From Thermoflexales bacterium (GTDB lineage: Bacteria; Chloroflexota; Anaerolineae; Fen-1058), in the NCBI GenBank assembly GCA_017999195.1, contig JAGOBP010000262.1, positions 1-6,233 on the forward strand: 6,233 nt of DNA. The letters run 5' to 3'. Position 1 is the stretch's first letter; the number at the start of each line of letters is the position of its first letter. The notes under the pieces were generated by a model. It saw nothing but the letters and a program-made list of their open reading frames with translations, searched no databases and was not told where the DNA came from. Below, in pieces: positions 5,277 to 6,233 of this stretch. The position numbers were made by a program, and so were the translations under genes.

Positions 5277-5936
5277 TTATCCGTTGAGGTCGTGCTGCGA
5301 AATGAGGCCGCGCTGTGAAGCGATGGCAATCGCCGCCGCGCGCGAATCGACGCCGAACTTGTTGTAGATGCTGGCCAGATGGGCTTTGACGGTGCGCTCG
5401 GTGATGCCCAACCGCGCCGCGACTTCCTTGCTGCGCTCGCCGCGCGCCACCCCGATCAGCACCTCGCGTTCGCGGTCAGTCAGCGTGAGGTCTTCCGCCG
5501 GTTTAGCCGGAACTGCCGATTGGCTGAGCACGCGGGCCATCACGTCCGGCCGCAACAAGGCTTCGCCGCGGGCCGCCGCCCGCAGGGTATCAAACAGCAC
5601 TTGCCGTTTGGTATCCTTGAGCAAATAACTGCGCGCCCCGGAACGCAAGCCTTCAATCATCAGGGCATCTTCGTTGTAGGTCGTCAGAATCACGATGTTG
5701 AGGTCCGGCCATTGTTGGCGTAAGTGTTTGATCGCCGTCAAGCCATCCATGCCCGGCATGCGCAAATCCATCAACACGACCTGCGGCTGATGCTGGCGCA
5801 CCAACTCGATCGCTTCGCGGCCATCGGCGGCTTCGCCCACCACCACAAAGTCATCCTCCGCTTCGAGGATCAAGCGCAGGCCTTCGCGCACTACTTCGTG
5901 GTCATCGGCAATCAAGATTCGGATGGGTTCTGACAT
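5277..5936 (-). CDS. NarL/FixJ-family response regulator with LuxR-type DNA-binding domain
   Basis: A 219-residue protein, typical length for the NarL family. The receiver domain spans about 5-120: acidic pair Asp11-Asp12, phospho-acceptor Asp57 in VVLMDLRMPGMDG, switch Thr85 and conserved Lys107 in YLLKD, so all phosphorylation residues are present. A short linker (138-148) leads to a LuxR-type helix-turn-helix (about 149-212) with LTDREREVL, ERSKEVAARLGITERTVKAHL and a dimerisation helix. It should bind promoter DNA when phosphorylated by the kinase encoded just upstream, 41 bases away on the same strand. The ATG at 5936 is preceded by AGGA with four-base spacing, a modest ribosome site. 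The signal and target genes cannot be told. The neighbouring lipoprotein gene is convergent, which gives no direct evidence of control. Confidence 0.97.
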   Translation of the reverse strand: MSEPIRILIADDHEVVREGLRLILEAEDDFVVVGEAADGREAIELVRQHQPQVVLMDLRMPGMDGLTAIKHLRQQWPDLNIVILTTYNEDALMIEGLRSGARSYLLKDTKRQVLFDTLRAAARGEALLRPDVMARVLSQSAVPAKPAEDLTLTDREREVLIGVARGERSKEVAARLGITERTVKAHLASIYNKFGVDSRAAAIAIASQRGLISQHDLNG

Positions 5937-5956
5937 GATGTCCTATCAACCATCGC

Positions 5957-5977
5957 GGGCGAGGGCCAGCCTCGCCC
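5957..5977. repeat. Perfect hairpin between kinase and response-regulator genes
   Basis: GGGCGAGG (5957-5964) pairs perfectly with CCTCGCCC (5970-5977) around a 5-base loop. It fills half of the 41-base gap, starting directly after the kinase stop codon in the direction of transcription. No T-run follows, so it is more likely an RNA-stability or translation element, or a dispersed GC-rich intergenic repeat, than a terminator. The regulator's ribosome site lies about 10 bases beyond it. Confidence 0.7.
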
Positions 5978-6233
5978 CTACGCGGGAATAGCTATTCTTA
6001 ACGTCGTGCCCTGCCCCGCTTGACTATCGATACTCACTGTCCCGCCCAGTGATCGCGCGCGTTCTTGCAAGCCGATCAAGCCGTAGTGGCCCGGTTGGCC
6101 GATCGTACTTTGATCAAAGCCGCAGCCATCGTCGCGGATTACCAACTCGAGCGTTTGATCAACCGATCGGAGGTGCAGTTGAACGCGGGCTGCTTTGGCA
6201 TGGCGCGTGATGTTCGTTAAGGCTTCACTGATC
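5978..6233 (-). CDS. Sensor histidine kinase, C-terminal HATPase domain (NarX/DesK-like), 5' part cut by window edge
   Basis: The last 84 residues of a histidine kinase are present, ending at a TAG at 5980-5978. They cover most of the ATP-binding domain: the N box EALTNITRHAKA, the G1 box DDGCGFD, the G2 region GHYGLIGLQERARSLGG and the closing strand GQGTTLRIAIP. The N box with TNITRHAKA and the GLIGLQERA motif are typical of the HisKA_3 class, which pairs with NarL/LuxR-type regulators, and such a regulator follows immediately. The dimerisation/phospho-acceptor helix and the sensor domain lie beyond the right edge, so the signal is unknown. Confidence 0.95.
   Translation of the reverse strand, partial: ISEALTNITRHAKAARVQLHLRSVDQTLELVIRDDGCGFDQSTIGQPGHYGLIGLQERARSLGGTVSIDSQAGQGTTLRIAIPA

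Overview
The window is GC-rich, densely coded bacterial DNA. The organism is probably a member of the Chloroflexota (Anaerolineae-like). This is inferred from a lipoprotein with a Pro/Thr linker, an SdrD_B-like domain, two NBR1-type Ig-like domains and SH3-like repeats, and from hairpin repeats between genes. No taxonomic marker gene is present, so the placement is tentative.

Left part (1-2634, all minus strand): read in the direction of transcription, there is an NCS2 nucleobase permease (2634-1246), then the FAD subunit of a molybdenum hydroxylase of the xanthine dehydrogenase/CO dehydrogenase family (1160-273), then the start of its [2Fe-2S] subunit (191 to the window edge). The molybdopterin-binding large subunit is expected beyond the left edge. 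Together they look like an import-and-oxidise unit for a purine such as xanthine or hypoxanthine. Both gaps inside this unit hold inverted repeats whose arms are built from short tandem units (9 nt in one, 8 nt in the other).

Middle (2635-3244): a 610-base divergent intergenic region with no convincing gene. It holds the permease leader, with two abutting hairpins, the second followed by a T-rich tract as in an attenuator, a cluster of TGTCA direct repeats, and a lower-GC stretch before the lipoprotein gene.

Right part: a plus-strand gene (3245-5182) encodes a secreted multidomain lipoprotein. It converges on a minus-strand two-component pair. This pair is a NarX/DesK-type histidine kinase, of which only the C-terminal ATPase domain is in the window (6233-5978), followed by a NarL/LuxR-type response regulator (5936-5277). 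The convergent gap holds a second CACGAAG-type inverted repeat that could terminate transcription from both sides. A perfect hairpin sits between kinase and regulator.

No RNA genes, CRISPR arrays, transposases or phage genes were found. Every large gene has a recognisable family. The less explained material is the set of structured intergenic repeats, the permease leader and the lipoprotein architecture.
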